Shown here piece after piece: positions 35,827 through 46,338 of a DNA stretch of 64,000 nucleotides. The notes below the pieces were generated by a model, which saw only the letters and a program-made list of their open reading frames with translations, did no database searches and was not told where the DNA came from. Each line of letters opens with the position of its first letter. Positions within the stretch are counted from its first letter, which is position 1. The stretch spans positions 1 through 64,000 of the forward strand of contig NZ_PJIZ01000010.1 in the NCBI RefSeq assembly GCF_021596505.1, written 5' to 3'. A program made the position numbers and the translations under genes. The stretch comes from Nostoc sp. CMAA1605. Its GTDB lineage: Bacteria; Cyanobacteriota; Cyanobacteriia; Cyanobacteriales; Nostocaceae.

Positions 35827-38800
35827 TTATTTACTTGCCAAATGTTGATACGTTTGCCAACGGGCATCAACTTCAGCTTGTGCTTGTGCTAGGAGTTGTT
35901 TAGCTAGCTCTGGTTTACTCTTGGTGAGCATTTTGAAGCGATTTTCTTGATACATGGATTGCTCTACTGTTTGCGTAGGCGATCGCATATCCAATTGTAA
36001 GGGATTTTTGCCCTGTTCTCGCAGTATTGGGTTATGGCGATACAATAACCAGCGTCCTGAGTCTACTAGGGTTTTTTGATGATTCATCCCGGTGGTCATG
36101 TTAATACCGTGGGCGATGCAATGGCTGTAAGCAATAATGAGCGATGGCCCGTCAAAAGCTTCCGCTTCTAAGAAGGCTTTGAGAGTTTGGTCATCCTTTG
36201 CACCTAACGCCACACTCGCGACGTAAACATTACCGTAATTCATCGCCATTAAACCCAAGTCTTTCTTCGGCGCAGGCTTACCACTGGCGGCGAATTTGGC
36301 AACGGCGGCGCGGGGTGTGGCTTTGGAAGATTGTCCGCCGGTGTTGGAATACACTTCTGTATCCATGACTAAGATATTCACATTGCGACCACTGGCTAAA
36401 ACGTGGTCAATACCGTGAAAGTCTATATCATAAGCCCAACCATCACCGCCGATAATCCAGACGCTTTTCTTCACTAAGTAATCAGCTAACGATTTGAGGA
36501 TGTAGATTTTGGATTTGACGTTGGAGTCATGAGTCTGAATTTGGTCTAACTTTTGCTTTAACAAGCTTACCCGTTCCCGTTGTTCCCAAATCTCAGCTTC
36601 GGTTTTTTGGTCGGCTTTGAGAAGGGAATTAACTAAGTTATCTCCTAACTCGCTGCTGAATTGTTGTAATAGTTCGGCGGCAAATTCCGCTTGCTTATCT
36701 AGTGAGAGACGATAACCAAAACCAAATTCGGCGTTATCTTCAAATAAACTATTCGACCATGCGGGGCCTCTACCATCGGCGTTTTTCGTCCAAGGGGTGG
36801 TGGGGAGATTTCCACCGTAAATTGAGGAACAACCTGTGGCGTTGGCAATAACTGCGCGATCGCCAAATAGTTGTGTTAATAATTTTAGATATGGTGTCTC
36901 ACCACAACCAGCACAAGCACCAGAAAATTCAAATAATGGTTCTTGCAGTTGTTGTTGACGAATTTGGTTGAGTTTGAGTTGTCGGCGGTCAGGGTTGGGT
37001 AAACTCAAGAAGAAATCCCAATTTGCTTTTTCTTGTTCCTTTAAAGGTAACTGCTGCGCCATGTTAATCGCCTTTAAGGATGGCTCAGATTTATTTTTGG
37101 CTGGGCAGACATTAACGCAAATAGCACAGCCTGTACAGTCTTCTGGGGCTACCTGGATGGTAAATTTTTGGTTGGCGAAGTCCTTATCTTTGGCGTTGAC
37201 TGATTTGAAGGTAGAGGGCGCATTAACTAATTCACTCGGTTGATAAACCTTAGAACGAATTGAACCGTGGGGACAAACCATGACGCATTTACTGCACTGA
37301 ACGCAGACATCGGCATCCCATACGGGGATTTCTTGCGCCACGTTGCGTTTTTCCCATTTCGCTGTACCTGTGGGAAATGTCCCATCTGGTGGTAGTGTAC
37401 TGACAGGTAAGTCATCACCTTGCCACACCATAATTTTACCCAGAACTTCCTGAACAAATGCCGGGACGCTGCTGGGAAAAGGGTTTTGGGTAGATGCTTC
37501 TACATCTATCCATTTACCTTTTTCCTCTAAGGGAATTGTTACCTGATGTAAATTATCTAGGGTTTGGTCTACGGCTTGCAGGTTCATGCGGACAACTTCC
37601 GCGCCTTTTTTACCGTAAGTCTTTTCAATTGCTTGTTTAATTTTGGCGATCGCTTGTTCTTGTGGCAATACCCCCGCCAAGGCAAAGAAGCACACCTGCA
37701 TAATAGTATTGATTCTGCCACCCATGCCACTATTACGGGCGACTTGGTTGGCGTTGATGACGTAAAGTTGCAGTTGCTTGTCTAAAATCTGTTGCTTGAC
37801 TTTCAGGGGGAGATGTTCCCAGACTTTATCTGCATCGTGGGGACTATTAATTAAAATTGTTGCCCCAGTCGCCACCGCTTTTAATACATCTATGCGTTCC
37901 AAAAATCCCCAGTGATGACAACCGATAAAGTTAGCTTGGTCGATGAGGTAAGTTGAACGGATGGGTTGAGAACCAAAGCGCAGGTGAGAAACAGTCATTG
38001 AGCCGGATTTTTTGGAATCATAGACAAAATAGCCTTGGGCGTAGTTGTCTGTTCCTTCCCCAATAATCTTAATGGAGTTTTTGTTAGCTCCCACCGTCCC
38101 ATCAGAACCTAACCCATAGAACATCGCCCGCACCACGTTATCAGGTTCGGTGGAGAAGTTGGGGTCAAAGTTTAAGGATGTGTGGGTAACATCATCATTA
38201 ATGCCGATAGTAAAGTGATTTTTCGGTGTAGCCTGAGCTAAGTTATCAAATACAGCCTTTACCATCGCCGGAGTAAATTCTTTCGAGGATAAACCATAAC
38301 GTCCCCCGATAACTTTGGGCGAAATCTTCCCTGCTTCATGAATAGAGGTGACGACATCTAAATATAAAGGTTCGCCTGCGCTTCCTGGTTCTTTGCTGCG
38401 GTCGAGGACTGCGATCGCTTTTACACTATTAGGTAAAGCTTGGATAAATCTCTCTACATCAAAGGGGCGATACAGTCTAACCTTGAGAACGCCGACTTTT
38501 TCACCCCTGGCGTTCAGATAATCTACGGTTTCGTGGACTGTTTCACAACCAGAACCCATAATGACAATGACGCGATCGGCATCACTCGCGCCGTGATACT
38601 CATAAAGTTTGTAAAATCTACCTGTGCGTTCTCCGAATTTATCCATAATTTTTTGGACAATTTCAGGACAAGCGTTGTAATAGGGGTTTGCACCTTCACG
38701 GGCTTGGAAGTAGACATCAGGGTTTTGGGCTGTACCGCGCAGTAATGGACTTTCTGGAGTCAAGGCGCGGGCGCGATGGGCGAAAATTTTGTCTTCATTA

Positions 38801-39384
38801 ATGAGCGATCGCAAATCATTATCTGACAATAACTCCACTTTCTGCACTTCATGGGAGGTGCGGAAACCATCGAAGAAGTGTAAAAAGGAAACTCGCGCTT
38901 CTAAAGTTGCTGCATGGGCTATCAGTGCAAAATCATGACTTTCCTGTACTGATGCTGAACACAGCAATGCAAAACCAGTACCACGGGCTGCCATGACATC
39001 ACTATGATCACCGAAAATAGATAGTGCATGGGTAGCCAAAGACCTAGCCGCAACGTGAACTACAGTGCTAGTTAATTCCCCCGCAATTTTGTAGAGGTTG
39101 GGAATCATTAATAACAGTCCCTGGGAAGCGGTGAAGGTGGTACTCAAAGCACCTGTTTGCAGTGCGCCATGTACAGCCGCCGCCGCCCCGCCTTCACTTT
39201 GCATCTGCACCACATGGGGAACAGTCCCCCACAAATTCGGACGACTTTCCGCCATCCAAGCATCTGCCCATTCGCCCATTGCGGAGGAAGGTGTAATGGG
39301 GTAAATTGCGACTACTTCATTTAATTTGTAAGCTACACGGGCAACAGCTTCATTCCCGTCAATCGTAGCAAAGGTTTTATTCAT
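35827..39384 (-). CDS. nifJ: Pyruvate:ferredoxin/flavodoxin oxidoreductase
   Basis: A 1185-residue enzyme that oxidises pyruvate to acetyl-CoA and CO2 and reduces ferredoxin or flavodoxin. It supplies electrons for nitrogenase or fermentation. All domains are in one chain: N-terminal pyrimidine-binding domain (AVARVAYKLNEVVAIYPITPSS region), the 2[4Fe-4S] domain (CVQCSKCVMVCP and CTGCAICVNVCPA), the proximal cluster cysteines in CAGCGETPYLKLL and GCSSIYGG, and the TPP site GGDGWAYDIDFHG with MDTEVYSNTGGQ. The start is supported by GGAGA five bases upstream. A hairpin lies in the leader. Confidence 0.97.
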   Translation of the reverse strand: MNKTFATIDGNEAVARVAYKLNEVVAIYPITPSSAMGEWADAWMAESRPNLWGTVPHVVQMQSEGGAAAAVHGALQTGALSTTFTASQGLLLMIPNLYKIAGELTSTVVHVAARSLATHALSIFGDHSDVMAARGTGFALLCSASVQESHDFALIAHAATLEARVSFLHFFDGFRTSHEVQKVELLSDNDLRSLINEDKIFAHRARALTPESPLLRGTAQNPDVYFQAREGANPYYNACPEIVQKIMDKFGERTGRFYKLYEYHGASDADRVIVIMGSGCETVHETVDYLNARGEKVGVLKVRLYRPFDVERFIQALPNSVKAIAVLDRSKEPGSAGEPLYLDVVTSIHEAGKISPKVIGGRYGLSSKEFTPAMVKAVFDNLAQATPKNHFTIGINDDVTHTSLNFDPNFSTEPDNVVRAMFYGLGSDGTVGANKNSIKIIGEGTDNYAQGYFVYDSKKSGSMTVSHLRFGSQPIRSTYLIDQANFIGCHHWGFLERIDVLKAVATGATILINSPHDADKVWEHLPLKVKQQILDKQLQLYVINANQVARNSGMGGRINTIMQVCFFALAGVLPQEQAIAKIKQAIEKTYGKKGAEVVRMNLQAVDQTLDNLHQVTIPLEEKGKWIDVEASTQNPFPSSVPAFVQEVLGKIMVWQGDDLPVSTLPPDGTFPTGTAKWEKRNVAQEIPVWDADVCVQCSKCVMVCPHGSIRSKVYQPSELVNAPSTFKSVNAKDKDFANQKFTIQVAPEDCTGCAICVNVCPAKNKSEPSLKAINMAQQLPLKEQEKANWDFFLSLPNPDRRQLKLNQIRQQQLQEPLFEFSGACAGCGETPYLKLLTQLFGDRAVIANATGCSSIYGGNLPTTPWTKNADGRGPAWSNSLFEDNAEFGFGYRLSLDKQAEFAAELLQQFSSELGDNLVNSLLKADQKTEAEIWEQRERVSLLKQKLDQIQTHDSNVKSKIYILKSLADYLVKKSVWIIGGDGWAYDIDFHGIDHVLASGRNVNILVMDTEVYSNTGGQSSKATPRAAVAKFAASGKPAPKKDLGLMAMNYGNVYVASVALGAKDDQTLKAFLEAEAFDGPSLIIAYSHCIAHGINMTTGMNHQKTLVDSGRWLLYRHNPILREQGKNPLQLDMRSPTQTVEQSMYQENRFKMLTKSKPELAKQLLAQAQAEVDARWQTYQHLASK

Positions 39385-39842
39385 TCTGTTCTCCCTGTCT
39401 CAACAATTCAAAATACTTTCCGAAAAACAAGCTACAAAATTCAAAATTAAGACAGCCAACTTTGATCAGCTTTTCTGAGTTTGGCTGTGTTGTGGAATTT
39501 TGAATAATTGCTCGAACTTGGATGCAGAGAACCCATACTTATAGAAGTATTAAAAATAGCCAGAGCCAGGAATTAGGCGATTTTATGTACGATTTGGGCG
39601 TAAGAAATTAAACATTGACCCTAAGAATTATGCTTAACTATATAAATATGCAATGTGGCTAGTGGCTATTAATTTATTTGACGAAATACTTCGCATAATA
39701 TTATCTCATTTACAAAAATATATTTATTCACAAATATTAGTAATGTACTCAATATCTAGAAATCAAGATTAATCAGACTTTCAGGTTGATTATGATTGAG
39801 TGTAGGGTACAGGTGCGGGATGGCAGCCAAAAATGTTCACAC
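39385..39842. other. nifJ upstream region
   Basis: The 458 bp between nifJ and a doubtful small ORF should contain the nifJ promoter. Apart from the leader hairpin at 39452-39488, no consensus promoter, NtcA site or RNA could be identified with confidence. Confidence 0.4.
39452..39488 (-). promoter_or_regulatory. Hairpin in the nifJ leader
   Basis: ACAGCCAA (39452-39459) pairs with TTGGCTGT (39481-39488) around an inner CAG/CTG stem, 67-104 nt upstream of the nifJ ATG. Only a weak T-rich stretch follows on the minus strand. It could be an attenuator or an RNA stability element. Confidence 0.35.
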
Positions 39843-40103
39843 TCAACCATCAATAAAACTCTGTTTTAGATATAGCAATCTTTCAATGTGAGAGGATATG
39901 TAAACAGTGATAAAACTAACATCACGATATTCTGTCAATAGCAAAAATTCTGATTTAAATAGCTTGATGAAAGCAATAAATTTATCTTCGTCAAATAACT
40001 TAACACTAGAATAATGGGCAGTATAATCGTGACTAATACTACAGTATGAATTATATACAGTAGAATGCCCCAATTCATCTATTCTTGATATGATGCGACA
40101 CAC
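39843..40103 (-). CDS. Doubtful small ORF
   Basis: An 86-codon frame starting at GTG without a visible Shine-Dalgarno, divergent from the large hybrid kinase gene. The translation is rich in Ser, Tyr and Ile, has no recognisable motif and no membrane segment. It may be spurious, and is listed because it fills a long gap and is uninterrupted. Confidence 0.25.
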   Translation of the reverse strand: MCRIISRIDELGHSTVYNSYCSISHDYTAHYSSVKLFDEDKFIAFIKLFKSEFLLLTEYRDVSFITVYISSHIERLLYLKQSFIDG

Positions 40104-40183
40104 AAAGTTGTTATATTACTGACATTTTTGGGCATTTTAATAGTAGTAATAATTTTCTCAAGTCATCATCAGTCATTGAGCTT

Positions 40184-43100
40184 ATGACATCTCAAGCATC
40201 TAAATTTCCGGAAATTTCTGGCTACACGATTACTGAGCAAATTTACCAGGGTTCACGTACTGCCGTGTATCGAGCAGTACGTGAAAGTCAGAAATTACCA
40301 GTTGTAATTAAGGTGCTGCAACAAGAATATCCCACATTTGGCGAATTGGTACAGTTTCGCAATCAATATGCGATCGCCAAAAATCTACCCATCACAGGCA
40401 TTATTCCACCTCTGAGTCTAGAAACCTTCGGTAATGGCTACGCCCTAATCATGGCAGACTGGGGTGGCATCTCCCTAGAAACATATCTTCAGCAATCTTC
40501 TTTAGACCTAGCAGACATTTTGTCCCTTGCCATCCAATTGGCAGATATTCTCCACCAACTACACCTACATCGCGTCATCCACAAAGACATTAAACCCGCC
40601 AACATCCTTATTCATCCACAGTCCAAACAAATTAAACTCATAGACTTGAGCATAGCTTCCCTACTGCCCAAACAAATCCCAGAAATCCAAAACCCCAACA
40701 TCCTAGAAGGCACTTTAGCTTATCTTGCCCCTGAACAAACTGGACGCATGAATCGCGGTATTGATTATCGCAGTGACTTTTATGCCCTGGGTGTCACTCT
40801 GTATCAATTGCTCACAGGTCGCTTACCCTTCCTGACGAACGACCCCTTAGAATTAGTACATTGTCACATCGCCAAAATTGCCCCACCTGCCCATACAGTC
40901 AATACTGATATACCGCCAATTTTGGGGGCAATTGTCGCCAAACTCATGGCTAAAAACGCCGAAGACCGTTATCAAACTGCCTTGGGACTCAAGCATGATT
41001 TAGAGGAATGTTACCGCCAATGGCAACAAACTAAGTCAATTGCGGCATTTGATTTAGGACAAAGGGATTTATGCGATCGCTTCCTCATCCCCGAAAAACT
41101 CTACGGTCGAGAAATCGAAGTCCAAACCCTACTGGATGCTTTTGCACGGGTAGCCCAAGGCACATCAGAAATGATGCTAGTGGCTGGTTTTTCGGGTATT
41201 GGTAAAACATCTGTTGTCAATGAAGTACATAAACCGATTGTCAAACAACGGGGTTACTTCATCAAAGGCAAATTTGACCAATTTAATCGGAATGTTCCCT
41301 TGGGTGCCTTTGTACAAGCTTTTCGGGACTTAATAGGACAATTACTCAGTGAAAGCGATCGCCAATTGCAACACTGGAAAAACCAGATTCTCGCAGCACT
41401 GGGAGAAAATGCCCAAGTAATTGTAGAACTGATTCCCGAACTAGAACGGGTTATTGGCGCACAACCGCCAGCACCAGAATTATCAGGAACCGCCGCCCAA
41501 AATCGCTTTAATTTATTGTTTCATAGGTTCATTCAAGTCTTTACCACCCCCGCACACCCGTTAGTGATGTTTGTGGATGATTTGCAATGGGCAGATTCAG
41601 CTTCCCTGAATTTGATTCAGGTATTAATGTCGGAGACGCAAACAGGCTGTTTATTACTGTTAGGGGCGTATCGAGATAATGAGGTGTTTGCCGCCCACCC
41701 ATTAATGCTGACTCTCGGCAGTATGACCAAAGCTGGGGCAAAAATCCAGACCATCACCCTACAACCCCTGAGTTTTACCAGTCTCAATCACCTGATTGCC
41801 GACACCCTTCATGCACCTACATCCATAGTGCAACCACTGACACAACTAGTCATGCAGAAAACTCAGGGTAATCCCTTCTTTGCTACCCAGTTTTTGAAAG
41901 CATTATATCAAGACCAGTTAATTCATTTTGACGCGAATGCAGGGTATTGGCAGTGTGATATTGTGCAAGTGCAAGATGCGGCTTTGACTGATGATGTGGT
42001 GGAATTGATGGTGTGGCAATTGCAAAAACTGCCAACAGCAACCCAAGAGATTTTAAAATTAGCGGCTTGTATTGGCGCGCAGTTTGATTTAAATACCCTG
42101 GCGATCGTTTCCCAGCAATCCCCCACAGAAGTGGCAACAACGCTGTGGAAAGCACTACAGGAAGGATTGATTCTGCCCCACAGTGATTTGTACAAATTCT
42201 ATTTGTCAGAAACTCAAACGACACAGCACACCCCACAGGAAACCTTTAATTATCGGTTTCTGCACGATCGCGTCCAACAGGCTGCTTACTGTTTAATCCC
42301 AGAAGCGCGAAAACAGATTACTCACCTCACTATTGGCAAATTATTATTAGAAAAAAGCAATCCCTCTTTCCAAGATAGTCATTTATTTGAAATTGTTCAT
42401 CAGTTAAATTGTGGTATTGTACTGATTACAGAATTAGAGCAACGTTATCAATATGCTCAATTAAATTTACAAGCAGCTTGCAAGTCTAAAAACTCTACTG
42501 CATATAATGCAGCTTTCAATTATCTCGAACAGGCAATGCAATTTCTGCCGCCGAATAGTTGGGAGCAAAATTATGATCTCACACGTTGTATATATGAATC
42601 AGCAGCAGAAGTGACATTACTTAGCTGTGATTTTGAAAAGATGGATGCTTTAATTCAGATAGTTCTAAAAAATACAAATAACTTGTTAGACCAAGTCAAA
42701 GTATATGAAATAAAGCTGCAAGCTTATGAATTACAAAATCAGCAGATGCAAGCGGTTAAAATCGGCCGACAAATCCTGCAAAAGCTAGGAGTTACACTGC
42801 CAGAATTGATCACAATTACAGATATCCAACAACGGGTACAACACACACTGACTCAACTATCAAACTACACCTTAGAAGAGTTAATTAATTTACCTACTAC
42901 TCAGAATGCGACTGCTACGGCAGCAGCGCGCATCATCACTAGTTTAGTTCCTTCTATTCATCAGTCTCATCCCCTTCTATTTCCAATAGTTGCCTGTGAA
43001 GAAGTTAATCTATCCCTACAATACGGAAACTCAATTTTCTCCGCACCAGGATATGCAGATTTTGGTATTGTTGTTAGCTCTGTCTTATACGAAATAGAAG

Positions 43101-45565
43101 CAGGTTATCGTTTTGGACAGCTTGCACTCCAGTTAATGGAGAAATTTAATGAAAGTTCTGTTCAGAGCATGGTGATGTTTAAAGTAGCCGCATTTAATCA
43201 ATCCCATCAACAAAATATACAAAATGTCATTTCTTTATTGAATAAATCCTACCAAATGGCCATAGAAACAGGCGATTCTGTTCACGCGCTAGTTTCGACT
43301 TCATTTAGATTGTTATACTCATATTTGAGTACAGAAAAACCTTTGCCAGATTTATTAGCAGAGGTGGAGGTTTATCAATCAAAATTTGCTACGAGTCAAC
43401 ATTTCCAGACTTGGATATATATTATCTGCTCATCTATTCAGAATTTCACTAAGTTGAGTAAAAATCCAGATTGTCTAGGGTCGGTTGATGCTGAAAATGA
43501 AAAATTATCTGTTCTACTCACAGAAAATGATGAGTTAGCTCTGCATCTATTTTATTTGCACAAATTAATCCTAAGTTATTCATTTGGTTGCTTTGAGAAT
43601 GCAATTCAGATAGCAGATCAAGGAGTTCAATATCTGAAAGCTGGTATTAGTATGCCATCCGCCCCAGCTTACTACTACTATGATTCATTAACCCGGTTAA
43701 AATTATACTCCCATCATCAAACTTCATCTCAGGAGGAGCTTTTATCGAAAGTTGATTCCAACCAAGAAAATCTCTTGGTTTACGTGAATGCTGCTCCCAT
43801 GAATTATCAGCATAAATATCACTTAGTAGAAGCAGTGCGTTTCCATGTGTTGGGTAAGCGAACGGAGGCTATGGAGTTTTTTGACTGCGCCATTGCAGGA
43901 GCAAAAGCCAACAAATTTATTCAAGATGAAGCCCTAGCGAACGAATTAGCTGCCAAATTCTATCTCAATTGGGGCAAAGATAAATTTGCCGCAGGCTACA
44001 TCCAAGAAGCTTACTACTGTTACAGTCGCTGGGGTGCCAAAGCTAAAGTTGCCGACTTGGAAACTCACTATTCCGAATTGCTGCGTCCAATCCTACAACA
44101 AACGGTGAAATCAGTTGATATTTTGACTACGCTGATGACTATTGCGGCACCTGCGGTATCAGTTCATGATGATACTGATAGCAGTTCCATCTATCAATCT
44201 CTGGATTTTGGGACTCTCCTGAAAGCTTCTCAAGTCCTCTCTAGAACCATTCAACTAGATGAGTTACTAGAGAAACTTACCCAAATTATTCTGCACAACT
44301 CAGGAGGCGATCGCTGTGCGTTACTGTTCCCCAATGAAACTGGAGAATGGCAAGTGCGAGCGATCGCCACACCTGATTATGTACAACTTATTGCGGAACC
44401 GCTCACCAATAATCCCAATATCCCGGTCAAATTAATTCAGTATGTTAAAAATACTCAAGAAACTGTGGTGATTAATGAACTCAAAACTGATTTACCCGTA
44501 ATTGATGATTATCTCAGGGAACGTCAACCCAAGAGTATTTTGTGTCTACCACTGCTTAATCAAGGTAATCTGATTGGTATTTTATACTTAAAAAACCGGC
44601 TCACCAGTGGTGTTTTCACCCGCGATCGCCTCTTAATTATCGACTTTCTTTGCACCCAAGCTGCCATCTCTCTAGAAAATGCCCGTCTCTATCAACAGGC
44701 GCAAACATATACCCAACAGCTTGAGCAATCCCAATTGCAGGTAGTACAAAGCGAAAAAATGGCATCTCTGGGAAATTTGGTGGCTGGGGTTGCCCATGAA
44801 ATCAATAACCCTATCGGTTTTCTCAATGGCAGCATCAGCAACAGTAAAGAATATGTACAAGATTTACTTGGGCATTTAGCTCTTTATCAACAGCATTATC
44901 CCCACCCAGTTGAACCAATTCAAGAGAATGCCGAAGATATCGATCTGGAATTTCTTTCGGAAGACTTACCAAAGTTACTCACTTCGATGAAAGGAGCAAC
45001 GGAGCGCATCACAGATATCAGTAATAGCCTCCGTACCTTCTCTCGTGCTGATACTGAATACAAAATCTCTGCTAATCTCCATGAAGGACTCGATAGCACA
45101 TTGTTAATTTTGAAATATCGCCTCAAAGCCAATGAACATCGCCCAGCGATTCAAGTCATACAAGAGTTTGGAGATTTACCCCTAATTAAATGCTTCCCTG
45201 GACAGTTAAACCAGGTATTTATGAATATCCTGGCCAATGCCATTGATATGTTTGACGAAATGGCACAAACTCAATCTTTTCAAGAACTGGAAGCAAACCC
45301 CCAAATAATTACCATTCGTACTGAAGTCATTTCCAACCAAGTTTATATCCGTATCCGCGATAATGGCAAAGGTATGAAACAAGAGGTACAAGAGAAAATA
45401 TTTGACCATTTATTTACTACCAAAGCGGTAGGAAAAGGCACAGGATTGGGATTAGCGATCGCCCGCCAAATTGTGGTCGAAAAACATGGCGGTAACTTAA
45501 TTGTATGGTCTGAGCCAGGTGAAGGAACTGAGTTTACTATACAAATTCCTATTAGAGATAAATAG
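40184..45565 (+). CDS. Hybrid serine/threonine-histidine kinase with AAA and GAF domains
   Basis: A 1793-residue multidomain sensor of the cyanobacterial HstK type. A Ser/Thr kinase domain spans residues ~10-280 (catalytic loop HKDIKPANIL from His133), but the usual DFG reads DLS (LIDLSIAS). An AAA/STAND ATPase has P-loop GFSGIGKTS at 335 and Walker B MFVDDLQWAD. A long helical TPR-like region covers ~650-1330, a GAF domain ~1350-1510, and then the histidine kinase: H-box VAGVAHEINNP (His1538), N-box NILANAIDM, and G-boxes DNGKGM and GTGLGLA. No receiver domain. The input signal and the response-regulator partner are not known. Confidence 0.93.
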   Translation: MTSQASKFPEISGYTITEQIYQGSRTAVYRAVRESQKLPVVIKVLQQEYPTFGELVQFRNQYAIAKNLPITGIIPPLSLETFGNGYALIMADWGGISLETYLQQSSLDLADILSLAIQLADILHQLHLHRVIHKDIKPANILIHPQSKQIKLIDLSIASLLPKQIPEIQNPNILEGTLAYLAPEQTGRMNRGIDYRSDFYALGVTLYQLLTGRLPFLTNDPLELVHCHIAKIAPPAHTVNTDIPPILGAIVAKLMAKNAEDRYQTALGLKHDLEECYRQWQQTKSIAAFDLGQRDLCDRFLIPEKLYGREIEVQTLLDAFARVAQGTSEMMLVAGFSGIGKTSVVNEVHKPIVKQRGYFIKGKFDQFNRNVPLGAFVQAFRDLIGQLLSESDRQLQHWKNQILAALGENAQVIVELIPELERVIGAQPPAPELSGTAAQNRFNLLFHRFIQVFTTPAHPLVMFVDDLQWADSASLNLIQVLMSETQTGCLLLLGAYRDNEVFAAHPLMLTLGSMTKAGAKIQTITLQPLSFTSLNHLIADTLHAPTSIVQPLTQLVMQKTQGNPFFATQFLKALYQDQLIHFDANAGYWQCDIVQVQDAALTDDVVELMVWQLQKLPTATQEILKLAACIGAQFDLNTLAIVSQQSPTEVATTLWKALQEGLILPHSDLYKFYLSETQTTQHTPQETFNYRFLHDRVQQAAYCLIPEARKQITHLTIGKLLLEKSNPSFQDSHLFEIVHQLNCGIVLITELEQRYQYAQLNLQAACKSKNSTAYNAAFNYLEQAMQFLPPNSWEQNYDLTRCIYESAAEVTLLSCDFEKMDALIQIVLKNTNNLLDQVKVYEIKLQAYELQNQQMQAVKIGRQILQKLGVTLPELITITDIQQRVQHTLTQLSNYTLEELINLPTTQNATATAAARIITSLVPSIHQSHPLLFPIVACEEVNLSLQYGNSIFSAPGYADFGIVVSSVLYEIEAGYRFGQLALQLMEKFNESSVQSMVMFKVAAFNQSHQQNIQNVISLLNKSYQMAIETGDSVHALVSTSFRLLYSYLSTEKPLPDLLAEVEVYQSKFATSQHFQTWIYIICSSIQNFTKLSKNPDCLGSVDAENEKLSVLLTENDELALHLFYLHKLILSYSFGCFENAIQIADQGVQYLKAGISMPSAPAYYYYDSLTRLKLYSHHQTSSQEELLSKVDSNQENLLVYVNAAPMNYQHKYHLVEAVRFHVLGKRTEAMEFFDCAIAGAKANKFIQDEALANELAAKFYLNWGKDKFAAGYIQEAYYCYSRWGAKAKVADLETHYSELLRPILQQTVKSVDILTTLMTIAAPAVSVHDDTDSSSIYQSLDFGTLLKASQVLSRTIQLDELLEKLTQIILHNSGGDRCALLFPNETGEWQVRAIATPDYVQLIAEPLTNNPNIPVKLIQYVKNTQETVVINELKTDLPVIDDYLRERQPKSILCLPLLNQGNLIGILYLKNRLTSGVFTRDRLLIIDFLCTQAAISLENARLYQQAQTYTQQLEQSQLQVVQSEKMASLGNLVAGVAHEINNPIGFLNGSISNSKEYVQDLLGHLALYQQHYPHPVEPIQENAEDIDLEFLSEDLPKLLTSMKGATERITDISNSLRTFSRADTEYKISANLHEGLDSTLLILKYRLKANEHRPAIQVIQEFGDLPLIKCFPGQLNQVFMNILANAIDMFDEMAQTQSFQELEANPQIITIRTEVISNQVYIRIRDNGKGMKQEVQEKIFDHLFTTKAVGKGTGLGLAIARQIVVEKHGGNLIVWSEPGEGTEFTIQIPIRDK

Positions 45566-45665
45566 AAAGCAATCAAGTCTATGAGCTTTGCATATTCAAC
45601 TGTGCGATGCAAAAACATCACAGCAAAAATGATGGCGATCGCTACTCAAAAACTGTGATTAATAA

Positions 45666-46094
45666 CTAAAATACCCGCCATTTTTCACGACTCAGAAAAA
45701 AGCCGTTCCCAGTGGTATTGGTGCAAGTTAAGCCAGTTCTGCGGGATACACAGGTAAAACCGCCATTACTCCAACTACTACCATAGGGAAGCACATATTT
45801 ATTGCGATCGCGGATAGTATCACTAATACATAAAATATTCGGTTTACCAAATTCCGATAATAATAACCCATCGCCCCAATCGAATTCACAAAATCCTCGA
45901 TATGGTTGAGGTGGTCTAGGTCTTAGTGAACTACCAATTTCACAACGCAATTTTTCCTGTTCTTCCCCGACTAACTCACATTGAATATTGCCTGTAGGGG
46001 TTTGAAAGCCTGTTGTTTGCGCTAAACTCGATGTTGGTGTAAGTATAGCACTCAGGGAAGTTATAGCGAAAAATAGTAATATTTTTTTATACAT
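45666..46094 (-). CDS. Secreted cysteine-containing protein of unknown function
   Basis: A 142-residue protein with a clear signal peptide (KKILLFFAITSLSAILTPTSSLAQT). The mature part has six cysteines (IQCEL, LRCEI, GFCEF, ILCIS, FTCVS, LTCTN), probably in disulfides, consistent with a periplasmic or extracellular protein. It resembles DUF6636-like small secreted proteins only loosely. It converges on the hybrid kinase gene. Confidence 0.75.
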   Translation of the reverse strand: MYKKILLFFAITSLSAILTPTSSLAQTTGFQTPTGNIQCELVGEEQEKLRCEIGSSLRPRPPQPYRGFCEFDWGDGLLLSEFGKPNILCISDTIRDRNKYVLPYGSSWSNGGFTCVSRRTGLTCTNTTGNGFFLSREKWRVF

Positions 46095-46277
46095 AAATGC
46101 CCCCTTTGTAGAGTTATGTAAAGAGAGCGATCGCCCTCAAATCAATTATCTAATGCAACACCAGTATAAATAAATTTTTCCCTACTTGCTAATATCTTCA
46201 TGATTAACTAAAAATCTTCAAATTTATCAACTACTGAGTTATAAGTTTGGTTTTTCAGTAGCACAAAATAGCTTTAA

Positions 46278-46314
46278 TAAAAAAGAGATAGGTTAATTCA
46301 ACCTATCTCTTTTC
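46278..46314 (-). terminator. Terminator of the P-type ATPase gene
   Basis: AGAGATAGGTT and AACCTATCTCT form an 11-bp perfect stem with a 5-nt loop. T runs flank it on both strands, so it may work in both directions. It is 25 nt past the ATPase stop. Confidence 0.9.
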
Positions 46315-46338
46315 AGCTTGTTATGAAATTGATCATCA

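Noticed and set aside
36968-39304. Several forward ORFs opposite nifJ
   Set aside because: They are shadows of the well-supported nifJ reading frame, with no protein features of their own.
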